Positions 1-9,137 of a stretch of DNA of 50,039 bases are shown one piece after another; the first letter of the stretch is position 1, and every line of letters begins with the position of its first letter. The notes under the pieces are model-generated. The model did no database searches and had not been told where the DNA came from. It saw only the letters and a list, made by a program, of their open reading frames with translations. This DNA is from Oscillatoriales cyanobacterium SM2_2_1. Its GTDB lineage: Bacteria; Cyanobacteriota; Cyanobacteriia; Pseudanabaenales; Pseudanabaenaceae. Both the position numbers and the translations under genes were made by a program. The stretch is from assembly GCA_012031145.1 (NCBI GenBank), contig JAAUUH010000009.1, forward strand, positions 1 to 50,039, given 5' to 3'.

Positions 1-174
1 TGACAACAGCTCGCGATCGCCGACCAGTCCACTGCTCGATCACCGCATCCGTATCCACATAGCCATAGCCCCAACGCTGGGCCAGGTGCGTCCCAGGGTG
101 CTCTTGCCCGCCCCCATCATGCCTACCAAAAAAACAGCGGTGCCCTGTAGCTTTGTAATCACCCCATCATCCAT
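1..174 (-). CDS. aroK: Shikimate kinase, N-terminal part (runs off the window; frameshifted)
   Basis: Shikimate kinase phosphorylates shikimate with ATP in the chorismate pathway in the cytosol. The visible part has the start of the fold with the P-loop GMMGAGKST, followed after a frame change by LAQRWGYGYVDTDAVIEQW, which contains the D-x-D shikimate/Mg site region. Near 91-95 the frame breaks: adding one C to the CC run restores the continuous protein, so a homopolymer miscount is likely. I chose the ATG at 174 because the longer reading would approach the next gene's start at 243 and adds an unconserved leader. The 3' part lies outside the window. Recognition is good despite the short length. 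Confidence 0.8.
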
Positions 175-242
175 GCCTGCTTTTCCCCAATCCCCACGTC
201 CGCCTATGGTACGATCTCCGCCAACCAGACCACACAATCACC

Positions 243-503
243 ATGGCAGAAAAATCAGGGAATTTTTGGGGTGGGTTCTTTGTCGGGGCGATCTTGGGGG
301 GAGCTATTGGGGCGATCGCGGCCCTCAAACTGACAGAACCCAGTGATGACGCCTCCGACACCCTCACCGACAGCCCCGCTAACGCCGAGCAATCCCGCCG
401 CACCCTTGAGCAAAAAATTGCCAACCTCAACGCCGCCATTGATGCCGTCAGTCAGGAACTTTCGACAGCCATGGAAAATGGACAGGGTGACGCTGAGTCC
501 TAG
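243..503 (+). CDS. Small membrane-anchored hypothetical protein with glycine-rich N-terminal segment
   Basis: An 86-residue protein. Residues about 8-28 form a glycine/alanine-rich hydrophobic segment (GGFFVGAILGGAIGAIAALK) resembling the YtxH-like membrane anchors common in small cyanobacterial proteins. An acidic linker and a C-terminal predicted amphipathic helix (about residues 53-78) follow. It is divergent from aroK, with about 70 bases between the starts. Its function is unknown. Codon use and the clean ATG with a conserved-looking anchor support a real gene rather than a chance reading frame. Confidence 0.65.
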   Translation: MAEKSGNFWGGFFVGAILGGAIGAIAALKLTEPSDDASDTLTDSPANAEQSRRTLEQKIANLNAAIDAVSQELSTAMENGQGDAES

Positions 504-578
504 GAGCAGCACTTGCGAATGGCTTTGGGCTTGCCTGTACAATGAAGTAACAACCTATTGTTTAGGAGAGCACTCCCT

Positions 579-830
579 ATGCCGATTCTGGTAACCCTTG
601 CTAATTTCGTCCAGATCTACGCCCTATTGGTGGTAATCCGCATCCTGCTGTCCTGGTTTAACGTGGATTGGTATCGCCAGCCTTTTACCACCCTGTCCCA
701 GATTACCGATCCCTACCTTAATGTCTTCCGGGGATTGATTCCCATGGTTGGGGGCATGGATTTTTCGCCCATGCTGGCCTGTTTGCTGCTCGGCGTTCTC
801 CAAAATGCGTTAGTATCGGTGGCACTGTAG
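579..830 (+). CDS. YggT family membrane protein
   Basis: An 83-residue protein with two hydrophobic segments (about residues 5-27 and 60-80) and the YggT hallmark RILLSWFNVDWY followed by ITDPYLNVFRGLIP. YggT/YlmG proteins are small integral membrane proteins linked in cyanobacteria and plastids to nucleoid distribution and in other bacteria to the division gene cluster; the exact biochemical role is not known. The ATG at 579 has the ribosome binding site AGGAG at 564-568; an upstream ATG at 558 is rejected because it lacks one. It is followed closely by fabI (18 bases), so the two may be cotranscribed. Confidence 0.9.
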   Translation: MPILVTLANFVQIYALLVVIRILLSWFNVDWYRQPFTTLSQITDPYLNVFRGLIPMVGGMDFSPMLACLLLGVLQNALVSVAL

Positions 831-848
831 TTTTGTCGCCAATTTGTC

Positions 849-1625
849 ATGCTGGATCTCTCAGGAAAGAATGCCCTCGTCACCGGGATTGCCAATGAGC
901 GCTCAATCGCTTGGGGAATTGCCAGGAAACTGCATCAGGCGGGGGCTAAGCTGGGAGTGACATTTTTGCCCGATGATCGCGATCGCAACAAGGGCAAGGT
1001 CGCAGCTTTGGTCGAACCCTTGGCACCGGACTTTCTGCTGCCCTGCAATGTCCAAGAAGACACCCAAGTGGATAGCCTGATCGAGGGGATTCGGGAACAT
1101 TGGGCGAAGATTGACATTTTGATCCATTGCCTGGCCTTTGCTAATAAAGAAGACCTGTCGGGTAATTTTGTTGAGGTTTCCCGCAGTGGCTTTCAGTTGG
1201 CCCTAGATGTCAGCGCCTACTCGTTAATTCACCTGTGTCGGGCGGTAAAGCCCCTGATGACCGATGGCGGCAGTGTCATTACCCTAACCTACATTGGCGG
1301 GGCGCGGGTTGTCCCCAACTATAACGTGATGGGTATTGCCAAAGCTGCCCTAGAAATGAATGTGCGATACCTAGCCGCCGATTTGGGACCCGGCAATATT
1401 CGGGTGAATGGCATTTCTGCCGGGCCGATTCGGACTTTGGCTTCGGCGGCGATCGGGGATTTCCACAGCATGTTGCACCACTATGAAGAAAAAGCGCCCC
1501 TCAAGCGGCTGGTGAGTCAAGAAGAAGTGGGGAATGTGGCTGCCTTCCTAGCCAGTGACTTGGCAAGTCCCATTACCGGTCAAATCTTGTATGCTGACTG
1601 CGGGTTTGAAGTGATGGCCGCCTAG
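849..1625 (+). CDS. fabI: Enoyl-[acyl-carrier-protein] reductase (NADH)
   Basis: FabI catalyses the last, NADH-dependent reduction in each round of type II fatty acid synthesis. The 258-residue protein is full length for the family. It has the N-terminal nucleotide-binding region GKNALVTGIANERSIAWGIA, the typical FabI variant of the short-chain dehydrogenase fold, and the active-site Tyr-x6-Lys in YNVMGIAKAALE (about residues 158-165). The late segment SPITGQILYADCGFEVM is also typical. It follows the yggT-like gene by 18 bases and precedes a Crp-type regulator by 21 bases, all on the same strand. Confidence 0.95.
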   Translation: MLDLSGKNALVTGIANERSIAWGIARKLHQAGAKLGVTFLPDDRDRNKGKVAALVEPLAPDFLLPCNVQEDTQVDSLIEGIREHWAKIDILIHCLAFANKEDLSGNFVEVSRSGFQLALDVSAYSLIHLCRAVKPLMTDGGSVITLTYIGGARVVPNYNVMGIAKAALEMNVRYLAADLGPGNIRVNGISAGPIRTLASAAIGDFHSMLHHYEEKAPLKRLVSQEEVGNVAAFLASDLASPITGQILYADCGFEVMAA

Positions 1626-1646
1626 AGGAACCTAACTTAAGTACCT

Positions 1647-2330
1647 ATGGATATCGCAAGCTTTCGCACCCAGTTCCCGCTCTTTGATGCCGCTAGTCCA
1701 GAAACTTTGACGATGCTGCTTGAAGGTGTGTCGGAGCGAGAATTCCCGGCGGGGCGGGCGGTGTTAATGGAAGAATCCTGGGGTAATGCCGTGTTTTTCA
1801 CCCTTTCCGGCTGGCTCAAGGTGCGATCGCTGCACAATCAGGACACTACAACCCTTGCGGTGCTGGGCAAGGGGGACTTTTTTGGCGAAATGGCGATTCT
1901 CGATGAATCCCCTCGCTCGACCGATGTAGTCGCCTACGACACGGTGCAGTTGCTGAGCATTTCTGCCCAGCGTTTTGTTCAAGCCCTGAAGCAAGATAGC
2001 CTACTAAGCTATCGGCTGCTGCAACTGATGGTAAAGCGGCTCAAGAAAACCAACCAGCGATCGCAACTGCGATTCCAAGCCCCCGCAATGCGGGTGGTGA
2101 CAGTGCTGCTGGGGTTGGGGCAAAGCTATGGCGCAGAAGTCGATGGTGGCATTCAGATCTACCATCTGCCGGTTAAGGATCTGGGAGATTTGGCTGAGGT
2201 AAGCCCCAACGACACCCAAAAAATCCTAGACAAGCTCTTGGAAAAGAACTGGCTAGCGGCCGATCCCCAGCGTCATCGGCTAACCCTAGTGGATCTCAAG
2301 CAACTGCAGCAGTTGTCTACCCCACGTTAG
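1647..2330 (+). CDS. Crp/Fnr family transcriptional regulator
   Basis: A 227-residue regulator. Residues about 15-125 form a cyclic-nucleotide-binding beta barrel (ending GKGDFFGEMAILDESPRSTDVVA), then a dimerisation helix, then a C-terminal winged helix-turn-helix (VKDLGDLAEVSPNDTQKILDKL, about residues 175-196). The barrel contains the GEMAILDESPRS segment that in CRP contacts the cAMP phosphate, so cyclic-nucleotide binding is possible but not proven. I cannot assign it to SyCRP1, NtcA or another named group: it lacks the NtcA-type helix. It lies 21 bases after fabI and may share its transcript. Confidence 0.85.
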   Translation: MDIASFRTQFPLFDAASPETLTMLLEGVSEREFPAGRAVLMEESWGNAVFFTLSGWLKVRSLHNQDTTTLAVLGKGDFFGEMAILDESPRSTDVVAYDTVQLLSISAQRFVQALKQDSLLSYRLLQLMVKRLKKTNQRSQLRFQAPAMRVVTVLLGLGQSYGAEVDGGIQIYHLPVKDLGDLAEVSPNDTQKILDKLLEKNWLAADPQRHRLTLVDLKQLQQLSTPR

Positions 2331-2414
2331 ATTTCTGACCGAGGTAATAGCTTTTACAAACCGACACCCGTGGAGGGTGGTAGGGTTACCCTAGCTTAAA
2401 TTTTGATAAACCCT

Positions 2415-2738
2415 ATGTCTGTCCTTGATCCCCTTCCAGACAACCCAGGCGATATTTCCGTCTGCTGCTATGTTAACGCCACGAGCTCGATCCAGATTGC
2501 CCGGATTGCCAATGTCACCAATTGGTACTTTGAGCGGGTGGTATTTCCAGGGCAGCACCTAATTTTTGAAGCCCCGTTGGCAGCCTTGTTGGAAATTCAC
2601 ACCGGAATGATGGCAAGTTCGATTCTTTCCGATACAATCCCCTGTGTGCAATTGCGGGTGGAGGAGCCCTCGGTACTTTTACCGAGCTGGGTTCCTGCGC
2701 TGGCGGCACCAACACCCGAACCAGAAGCCATTACCTGA
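2415..2738 (+). CDS. DUF1830 domain-containing protein
   Basis: A 107-residue protein matching the cyanobacterial DUF1830 pattern: CCYVNATSSIQIARIANVTN, then YFERVVFPGQHLIFEAP, then LEIHTGMMASSILSDTIPC. No function has been established for the family. I prefer the ATG at 2415 to the upstream TTG at 2403 because the family begins close to the CCYVNA motif. A C-terminal Pro/Ala/Glu-rich tail follows the domain. The stop at 2736-2738 is one base before the start of the MBOAT gene, so the two are probably translated from one message. Confidence 0.85.
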   Translation: MSVLDPLPDNPGDISVCCYVNATSSIQIARIANVTNWYFERVVFPGQHLIFEAPLAALLEIHTGMMASSILSDTIPCVQLRVEEPSVLLPSWVPALAAPTPEPEAIT

Positions 2739-2739
2739 C

Positions 2740-4173
2740 ATGGATTTTCTCTCCCTTGAATATGCGGCCCTCCTGGGGGGGGCGGTAGTTCTTTATTGGT
2801 TTTTGCCTTGGCAACAAGTTCGCTGGTTGGTGTTACTGACAGCAAGCTTGTTTTTTTATTTCCAAATTCAGCAGCAGTATGTGTGGTTACTGCTGGTCAT
2901 GGCTTGGGTGAATTTTTGGGTGGCCGGACAGTTATCCCGCAGTCAGGCTCCTTTGCGGCAGTGGCTGCTGGTGATGGGTATTGCCCTGAACTCTTTGCTG
3001 TTGGTGGGATTTAAGTACATTCCGTTTTTGATGACGATTTTGGCCGATGTGACGGGGCTGCGAGCAGGAACCGCGATCGCCGAATGGGCCAGGTCAAGCA
3101 TTGTCGCCCCAGTAACCCTAAGTTTCTATGTATTTGAGCTGATTGCCTATCTGGCAGATGTTTACGGTGGCGCTAAGCCAGCGACTAGTTTTTTGGAATT
3201 TGCCACCTATAAGCTTTTTTTTGCCAAGTTACTATCGGGACCGATCACGCGCTATCACCATTGGGTACCCCAACTCAGGCAGCCAGCCCAATGGCAATCA
3301 CGAAACCTCTGGGAGGGGTGGTGGTTGATCACCAGTGGCATCGTCAAGAAGGGAGTGGTGGCGGATAACTTTGGCGTGTTTGTCGATCTTTGCCTGCGGA
3401 ATGTGGAACGGGCGGGAAGTGGGGATTTGTGGCTGGCGATCGCCGCCTACGGGGTACAAATTTATTTTGACTTTAGTGGCTACATCGACATTGTGCGGGG
3501 CAGTGCCCAACTTTTTGGGTTTCAGTTACCGATTAATTTTGATTTTCCTTACTTTGCCACCAGCGTGTCGGAGTTTTGGCGGCGCTGGCATATCACCCTC
3601 GGCAACTGGATGCGGGATTATGTCTACATTCCGTTGGGAGGGTCGCGGGGTGGTTTGGGGCGCACCTGTTTCAACCTGATGGTAGTGATGGTGGTGGTGG
3701 GCATCTGGCATGGTGCTAACTGGGGATTTATTGTGTGGGGCGTGTGGCACGGCTCAGCATTGGTGGGCCACCGTTTGTTGATTGCCTCCGGCTGGGGATC
3801 CGGATTTTGGCGCACGACGGGGGGGGCGATCGCCGCATGGCTAGCAACCCAACTGGTGGTGCTGTTGGGCTGGATTCCCTTTCGGTTGCCGAACCCAGTG
3901 GATTTAGTCCAATTTTGCCAGCGGCTGTGGGGGCAATCCGCCGATCCCCAGTTTGCCAGTAAGGTTTATGTCCAGTCGTTGGGATTGTCGGCGGGGCAAA
4001 TTGGCTTTTTGCTGCTGTTGGTTCTGGGCTGGCATGGAATCCTCTATTGGGGCGATCGCTATCGCATCAATGTCAATCCCTACCTAAAAATTTTCGCCAT
4101 CCCGTTGTTGCTTTTTTTTGTGGGTTTAATGAGCCCGGCAGAGCGCCCGCCCTTCATTTACTTTGATTTTTAA
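2740..4173 (+). CDS. MBOAT family O-acyltransferase (AlgI/DltB-like)
   Basis: A 477-residue integral membrane protein with about ten to twelve hydrophobic segments. Membrane-bound O-acyltransferases of the AlgI/DltB branch transfer acyl (usually acetyl) groups to exported polysaccharides or wall polymers. Family marks seen here are SEFWRRWHITLGNWMRDYVY and the catalytic-histidine motif GIWHGANWGFIVWGVWHG. The ATG at 2740 follows the DUF1830 stop directly. The substrate cannot be told from sequence: the usual partner, an SGNH/AlgJ-type esterase, is not adjacent. A sugar polymer of the envelope is the likely target (inference). Confidence 0.9.
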   Translation: MDFLSLEYAALLGGAVVLYWFLPWQQVRWLVLLTASLFFYFQIQQQYVWLLLVMAWVNFWVAGQLSRSQAPLRQWLLVMGIALNSLLLVGFKYIPFLMTILADVTGLRAGTAIAEWARSSIVAPVTLSFYVFELIAYLADVYGGAKPATSFLEFATYKLFFAKLLSGPITRYHHWVPQLRQPAQWQSRNLWEGWWLITSGIVKKGVVADNFGVFVDLCLRNVERAGSGDLWLAIAAYGVQIYFDFSGYIDIVRGSAQLFGFQLPINFDFPYFATSVSEFWRRWHITLGNWMRDYVYIPLGGSRGGLGRTCFNLMVVMVVVGIWHGANWGFIVWGVWHGSALVGHRLLIASGWGSGFWRTTGGAIAAWLATQLVVLLGWIPFRLPNPVDLVQFCQRLWGQSADPQFASKVYVQSLGLSAGQIGFLLLLVLGWHGILYWGDRYRINVNPYLKIFAIPLLLFFVGLMSPAERPPFIYFDF

Positions 4174-4472
4174 GGTTTAGGAGGTCATTCCTATCCCATG
4201 GTGGTCTCGAGCGTGAATTAAGGCTCAACTGCCCCGAGTTAGGAGCGAGCCACATCCATTGAAAGCAGGCTAGGGGTTGCGATCATTGGGCAGTCAAATG
4301 CTTTCACGATCGGGGGTTCAGCCCCTAGCCTGCAAAATTTGGTGGCGCGACAACGCCGATCCCACAGGGTTTCTAGTTTGGATTGATGACGCACCCTGCC
4401 ATTGCGGCCAAGAACCTCTATGGTGCTCCAAAGTAGGTGGCACACATCGGGCGAGGGAACATGCATCGAACG
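4174..4472. other. Convergent intergenic region holding hairpin repeat copy A
   Basis: The 299 bases between the stops of the MBOAT gene and the beta-barrel gene. I see no convincing coding frame. The readable content is the hairpin element at 4266-4397, described separately. No classical T-tailed terminator is visible after the MBOAT gene, so the hairpin may serve in its place. Confidence 0.6.
4266..4397 (+). repeat. Hairpin repeat element, copy A (core inverted)
   Basis: An 11-base perfect inverted repeat, CAGGCTAGGGG (4266-4276) and CCCCTAGCCTG (4322-4332), encloses a 45-base core. A right flank ends in TTCTAGTTTGGATTGATG (from 4371). Copy B at 28731-28893 has the same parts, and copy C at 34660 has the left half. 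Read in reverse complement, the core of A matches the core of B (CTGAA...GTGAAAGC.TTTGAC...CAATGATC.CA), while the right flanks of A and B match in the direct orientation. Confidence 0.75.
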
Positions 4473-6340
4473 CTATCGCCCACCGCCAAAAAGCCAATAA
4501 AAATTCACGCCCACTTGAGCGCCATCAGGACGGGCCACTAAGGAGCCAAAGGTATTCTGACCCGTGGCATTGCTGACATAAACGTCGAACCCGAGGCGAT
4601 CGCCCGTCAACAGATAGCGCAGCGCCGCCGCCCAAGTGGACTGATCCCCTCGGAGGGAGGGGGTGAATTCACCGAGTAATTGCAGTCCGTCGGACAGACG
4701 ATAGTTAAACCCTAGGGTCACGCCCGCTGGCGTGGTTTCCACGATCGCTACCTTGGGAGTAAGCATCAGCGCCAAGTCTGGGGTGGGCTGGTACTGGGCA
4801 ATCAGTTCGGCCCCGAGGACTCCAGTGATAGCGTCAGGTCGAGAGCGTCCAAATAATGTGATGTTTCCGTAGAAACTGAGGGAAAAGGGATCCCCCTGGG
4901 CTTGATCTAAAAAGCGCAATTTTGCAGCACCACTAAAGTTAATCCCGCTGGTATCTAATTGGGGAATAACCTGCTCGGCACTGCGATCATAGCGACCCAC
5001 GCCGATTTCCACTTGGGCATCCTCAGAAATGCCGTAGGCGAGGCTGACATCAAAACCGGTGCCGCCGCCGGCCCGTAGTCGCCACAGATTCGGTGGCAGG
5101 GTGTCGGCGGTGCGGCTGGTAATGCCATCAATTAACAGTTGCGCGTCCCGAATCCCCAGGGGGGCACGGGGTGTGGCCCGAAAGCTGCGGGCATAGCGGT
5201 TGAAGCTGTCGGGGGTGAAGGTCAACTGGGCGGCGATCGCCACCTGGTCACCGTCAGGCAAAAAGGACAGCACTCGTGTTGCCGGGGTGGTGCCTAGGGC
5301 ATTGGTGGCATAGACATCTAACCCCACCGTAGGACTGATCAGATAGCGTAACCCGCCACTCCAGACGAGGCGGCCGCCAAAGCTGCCATCACTGCCACGA
5401 ACGGAGTTATTGCCCGAAATTGGGGCGATCGCATCGGCCTGAAGGCTCAAACGGGGCGTAGCTTGCCAGTTGATCCCAGCGCCAATGCTAAAAATGGTGC
5501 CAAAAAATTCGCGGTGCCAATGGTGTTGGGCAAAACCGATACTTGGGGTGTCACCGTCAGTTGCACCTCCGGGCTGGGCGCATAGGTCAGGGGCAAGAAT
5601 ACCGATCCCGCCAAGCTGCCGCTGCTGGCGGTGCCGCCAAGGAAGTCACTGCCAAGGGTGCTGACGTTGAGATACTCCAAAGATCCCCCCAAGCTCAGCC
5701 GGGTCGTTTCAGTTTGCAGCAGCGAATATTTAAAGTTAGGTGCGATCGCCGTGATTGCCAAACTGGCGTTGTTCACCGTTCCCACCGGGCGACCGAGGGG
5801 GTCATCGTAGAACAGAAATGCCACCCCCACCTGCAGCCGCTCGTCGATGCCATAGTCGATGGAGCCGGAATAAACTTCCAAGGCCGAGCCTGCCGTCACC
5901 CGATCATTACCAAAGGCCCGTACCCCCGCCGTAATAGCCAGTTCTCCCCAGTTCAGTTGATTAGCCGTTTCAAGGTTAAACAACCGAATGGGCGATCGCT
6001 GTAAAGGAGCTAGCTGCACGGTGGGTTTGGGTGGTTCTGGTTCCGTTACCACCGGCCCCCGCTGGGGGTCTGGAGTCGCTGGGGCGGGGGCGGGTGGCGC
6101 GGCGGGGAATCCCCCTCTATCCGGTGGCAGAGGGGTTGGCGCTACGGGAACCACGGGCGATCGCGTGCCTCCCTGCATCGGGGGCAAAGCCTCAACCTCG
6201 CTTGCTGGTAAGGGACGCAACCGTAACCCACCTGTGCTTGGAACTTCTTGGGCAATCACATCAGTCGAGCCCATTACCGAGCCCATCACTGAGCCCATCA
6301 GTGGCAGCAACACCATCCACCCTAGCCAATTGCGTTCCAT
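4473..6340 (-). CDS. Exported beta-barrel-like outer membrane protein (frameshifted)
   Basis: A protein of about 622 residues if one base is restored. A signal peptide (MERNWLGWMVLLPLMG... cut near VIA/QE) is followed by a proline-rich linker (about residues 60-115) and then repeated amphipathic beta-strand segments typical of outer membrane barrels, such as LQVGVAFLFYDDP and ALRYLLTGDRLGFDVYVSNA. The reading breaks at the A6 run 5502-5507: one extra A joins NFFGTIFSIGAGINWQATP to LSLQADAIAP. It is probably an outer membrane protein of unknown substrate. The start at 6340 is chosen because the signal peptide begins there; an upstream ATG at 6388 adds an unlikely leader. Confidence 0.65.
6266..6302 (-). 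repeat. 12-base tandem repeat inside a signal peptide
   Basis: About three copies of a 12-base unit (plus strand CGAGCCCATTAC and variants) encode the tandem GSVMGSVMGST in the hydrophobic part of the signal peptide of the beta-barrel protein. Unit gain or loss would keep the frame and change only the length of the h-region. Confidence 0.8.
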
Positions 6341-6425
6341 ACACCACACTCCACCACAAGCTACAGAATTATGCAAAAAGCAGTTCAAAAAATACTACCG
6401 CGAAACCCGTATTTACCCAGAGGTT

Positions 6426-6474
6426 CCCCCAGTTCCCTTGCAAAAAAAACATGCGTTGCCCCCAGTTCATTGCA
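6426..6474. promoter_or_regulatory. Paired direct repeats in the divergent promoter region upstream of grpE
   Basis: CCCCCAGTTC occurs at 6426-6435 and again at 6459-6468, 33 bases (about three helical turns) apart, each followed by TTGCA after one or two bases. The pair sits between the divergently oriented beta-barrel gene and grpE. A possible -10 hexamer TATAGT lies at 6483-6488. No CIRCE element (TTAGCACTC-N9-GAGTGCTAA) is visible. Role as an operator is inference. Confidence 0.4.
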
Positions 6475-6518
6475 TAATCATGTATAGTTCCTAAAAATTA
6501 ATTCATCGCTAGTACAGT

Positions 6519-7226
6519 ATGACCACTGAGGCAGAGCAAACTTTTGAGACATCCAATTCAGATTTGCCAGACGGGGAGTCCCTAGAGCTTGATGCCGAGC
6601 TACTTGACGCTGAGTTGGATGAGGAGTCCCTCCTGAATTTAGGTAAAGGATCTTTTGCTGCGGAACCCGTTGTTGCGGAAGCCTCTCCCCAGCCATCAAA
6701 AGAGCCGCCCGCCGAGCAGAAGGTAGCAGTTGATCCCGAGCGCATTCGTCAATTACTCACTGAGATCACCACCCTGCAAGCCCAGCTTGACGAACGGAAA
6801 AATACCTACCTGCGACTCTCGGCCGACTTTGAAAACTTTCGCAAGCGCACATCCCGCGAAAAGGAAGAACTTGACGAAAAAGCTCGAGGCAAACTAATTC
6901 AAAAGTTATTGCCCGTTGTGGATGATTTTGAGCGGGCCCAAATTCAGATTGTGCCCAAAACCGATGGTGAAGCGAGTATTCACAAAAGCTATCAGTCTGT
7001 GTACAAGCAACTGCTCAAGTGCCTGAAAGATCAGGGCGTTGAGCGCATGGATACGGTTGGGCATAGCTTCGATCCTAACTACCATGAAGCCATTTCCCAA
7101 GAACCCTCCCCGGATCATGAGGAAGGTCTGGTCAGCGAAGAATTGCGCCCCGGTTACTTGTTTGGCGATAATGTGTTGCGCCATGCATTGGTCAAGGTTT
7201 CCTCAGGTAAAGTAGGGCCAAGTTAG
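6519..7226 (+). CDS. grpE: Nucleotide exchange factor GrpE
   Basis: GrpE releases ADP from DnaK and so drives its folding cycle in the cytosol. The 235-residue protein has an acidic, poorly conserved N-terminal third (about residues 1-80), a long coiled-coil helix (ITTLQAQLDERKNTYLRLSADFENFRKRT, in two stretches) and the C-terminal beta domain with FDPNYHEAI and GYLFGDNVLRHALVKVS. All family marks are present. The gene lies 42 bases before dnaK on the same strand, which is its usual partner. Confidence 0.95.
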   Translation: MTTEAEQTFETSNSDLPDGESLELDAELLDAELDEESLLNLGKGSFAAEPVVAEASPQPSKEPPAEQKVAVDPERIRQLLTEITTLQAQLDERKNTYLRLSADFENFRKRTSREKEELDEKARGKLIQKLLPVVDDFERAQIQIVPKTDGEASIHKSYQSVYKQLLKCLKDQGVERMDTVGHSFDPNYHEAISQEPSPDHEEGLVSEELRPGYLFGDNVLRHALVKVSSGKVGPS

Positions 7227-7268
7227 GGGTAAGAGCGTCGTTTCGTCATATTCGGATGCCAGGGAATT

Positions 7269-9125
7269 ATGTCAAAAGTCATAGGGATTGATCTAGGGAC
7301 AACAAATAGCTGTGTGGCCGTATTGGAGGGGGGGAAGCCCGTTGTTCTGACTAACAGCGAAGGATCACGGACAACACCTAGCATCGTTGGCTTTTTGAAG
7401 GATGGTTCCGAGCGGATCGTCGGTCAAGTGGCCAAACGTCAGTCGGTTACCAATGCCGCCAACACGGTTTACAGCATTAAAAGATTCATCGGTCGTCGTT
7501 GGAATGAAACCGAGGATGAGCGGAAGCGAGTGCCCTACATCGTAGCCCCGGGCAAGGATGAGATGGTGAATGTAGTGATTGGGGAAAAGGAATACACGCC
7601 CCAAGAAGTTTCAGCCATGATTTTGCAAAAGCTAAAGCAAGATGCCGAAAACTATCTGGGTGATTCAGTGGCCCAAGCGGTGATTACGGTACCCGCCTAC
7701 TTTACCGACTCCCAACGGCAAGCCACTAAAGATGCTGGGGCGATCGCTGGCTTGGAAGTGCTCCGCATTGTCAATGAGCCCACCGCTGCCTCCCTAGCCT
7801 ATGGTTTGGACAAGCAGGATCGGGATCAAAAGATTTTGGTTTTTGACCTTGGTGGCGGCACCTTTGACGTCTCTGTGTTGCAGTTGGGGGATGGAATTTT
7901 TGAAGTTAAGGCTACGGCGGGTAACAACCACCTAGGCGGTGATGATTTCGATGCCATTATTGTCGATTGGTTGATTAAGGACTTCTTAGAAAAGGAGGCG
8001 ATCGATCTCAGCCAAGATCGCACTGCCCTACAACGGCTTAAAGAGGCGGCAGAGAAAGCCAAAATCGAGCTCTCCTCAGCACCCACCACCCTGATCAGCT
8101 TGCCCTTTATTGCTGCTAACGAATCGGGGCCTAAAACCATCGAGCTTGACCTGACTCGGGCTCAGTTCGACCAGCTCACCGCACCGCTAGTGAAGAGCAC
8201 CTTGGAGCCAACAGCCCAAGCCCTAAAGGATGCGGGGCTATTGCCCAAGGAAATTGATCGCATCATCCTTGTAGGGGGTTCCACCCGGATCCCAGCGGTG
8301 CAGGAGGCAATCATCAAGTTTTTTGATGGCAAACGCCCCGACCAATCGGTGAATCCCGATGAGGCCGTAGCTGTCGGTGCGGCAGTGCAAGCCGGGATTT
8401 TGGGCGGTGAGGTAAAGGATCTGCTGTTGCTAGATGTGATCCCCCTATCCATTGGCTTGGAAACCCAAGGTGGGGTGTTTACCAAAATCTTGGAGCGCAA
8501 CACCACCATCCCAACCAGCAAATCCCAGATATTTTCCACGGCGGTGGATAACCAGTCGGTGGTGGAGATTCACGTGCTGCAAGGGGAGCGGACGATGGCT
8601 CGGGATAACAAATCCCTTGGCAAGTTTGAGCTGGAGGGCATCCGTCCAGCCCCCCGGGGAGTCCCTCAGATTGAGGTTTCCTTTGACATTGATGCCAATG
8701 GCATTCTCAAGGTGTCGGCGCGAGATGCGGATACGGAGGTGGAGCAAGGGATTAGCATCAACAACTCCGGTGGACTGAGTCCTAGCGAAATTGAGCGGAT
8801 GCGGATGGAAGCGGAAGTCTATGCCGATGAAGATGCCGCCCGTCGTGAACTGGCCAATGTGCGAAACCAAGCGGCAAACCTGTTACGGACGGTGGAAGAA
8901 CTCCTGCGGGATAACGGGCCAACGGTGATCACCCAAAGCCTCCGGGAGCCGACCCAGCGAAACATTGATGCTCTCAAGGAACTGCTGGAGCAAGAGGACG
9001 TTACTCAAGAACAGTTACAAGAAGCGATTAAGCCCCTGCAACAGTCCCTATTTGATGTCACCCAAGCCATTGAGCGCTATTCTCAGGTGGAACGAGTCAA
9101 GAAACCGGAGGATACCCTAGGGTAG
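7269..9125 (+). CDS. dnaK: Chaperone protein DnaK (Hsp70)
   Basis: An Hsp70 chaperone: ATP-driven binding and release of unfolded proteins in the cytosol. The 618-residue protein has the ATPase domain signatures [24 protein letters not shown] and [13 protein letters not shown], then the substrate-binding domain ([19 protein letters not shown]) and the helical lid. The C-terminus ends soon after the lid without a long disordered tail. Position after grpE fits the cyanobacterial DnaK2 type. Unlike the usual grpE-dnaK-dnaJ order, no dnaJ follows; accD starts 12 bases downstream. Confidence 0.96.
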   Translation: MSKVIGIDLGTTNSCVAVLEGGKPVVLTNSEGSRTTPSIVGFLKDGSERIVGQVAKRQSVTNAANTVYSIKRFIGRRWNETEDERKRVPYIVAPGKDEMVNVVIGEKEYTPQEVSAMILQKLKQDAENYLGDSVAQAVITVPAYFTDSQRQATKDAGAIAGLEVLRIVNEPTAASLAYGLDKQDRDQKILVFDLGGGTFDVSVLQLGDGIFEVKATAGNNHLGGDDFDAIIVDWLIKDFLEKEAIDLSQDRTALQRLKEAAEKAKIELSSAPTTLISLPFIAANESGPKTIELDLTRAQFDQLTAPLVKSTLEPTAQALKDAGLLPKEIDRIILVGGSTRIPAVQEAIIKFFDGKRPDQSVNPDEAVAVGAAVQAGILGGEVKDLLLLDVIPLSIGLETQGGVFTKILERNTTIPTSKSQIFSTAVDNQSVVEIHVLQGERTMARDNKSLGKFELEGIRPAPRGVPQIEVSFDIDANGILKVSARDADTEVEQGISINNSGGLSPSEIERMRMEAEVYADEDAARRELANVRNQAANLLRTVEELLRDNGPTVITQSLREPTQRNIDALKELLEQEDVTQEQLQEAIKPLQQSLFDVTQAIERYSQVERVKKPEDTLG

Positions 9126-9137
9126 TCAATTTAGATT

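Noticed and set aside
5543-6494. Long plus-strand frames opposite the beta-barrel gene
   Set aside because: They are rich in arginine and glycine in the way expected of antisense readings of a Pro/Ala-rich gene, and the minus strand has a signal peptide and regular beta pattern.
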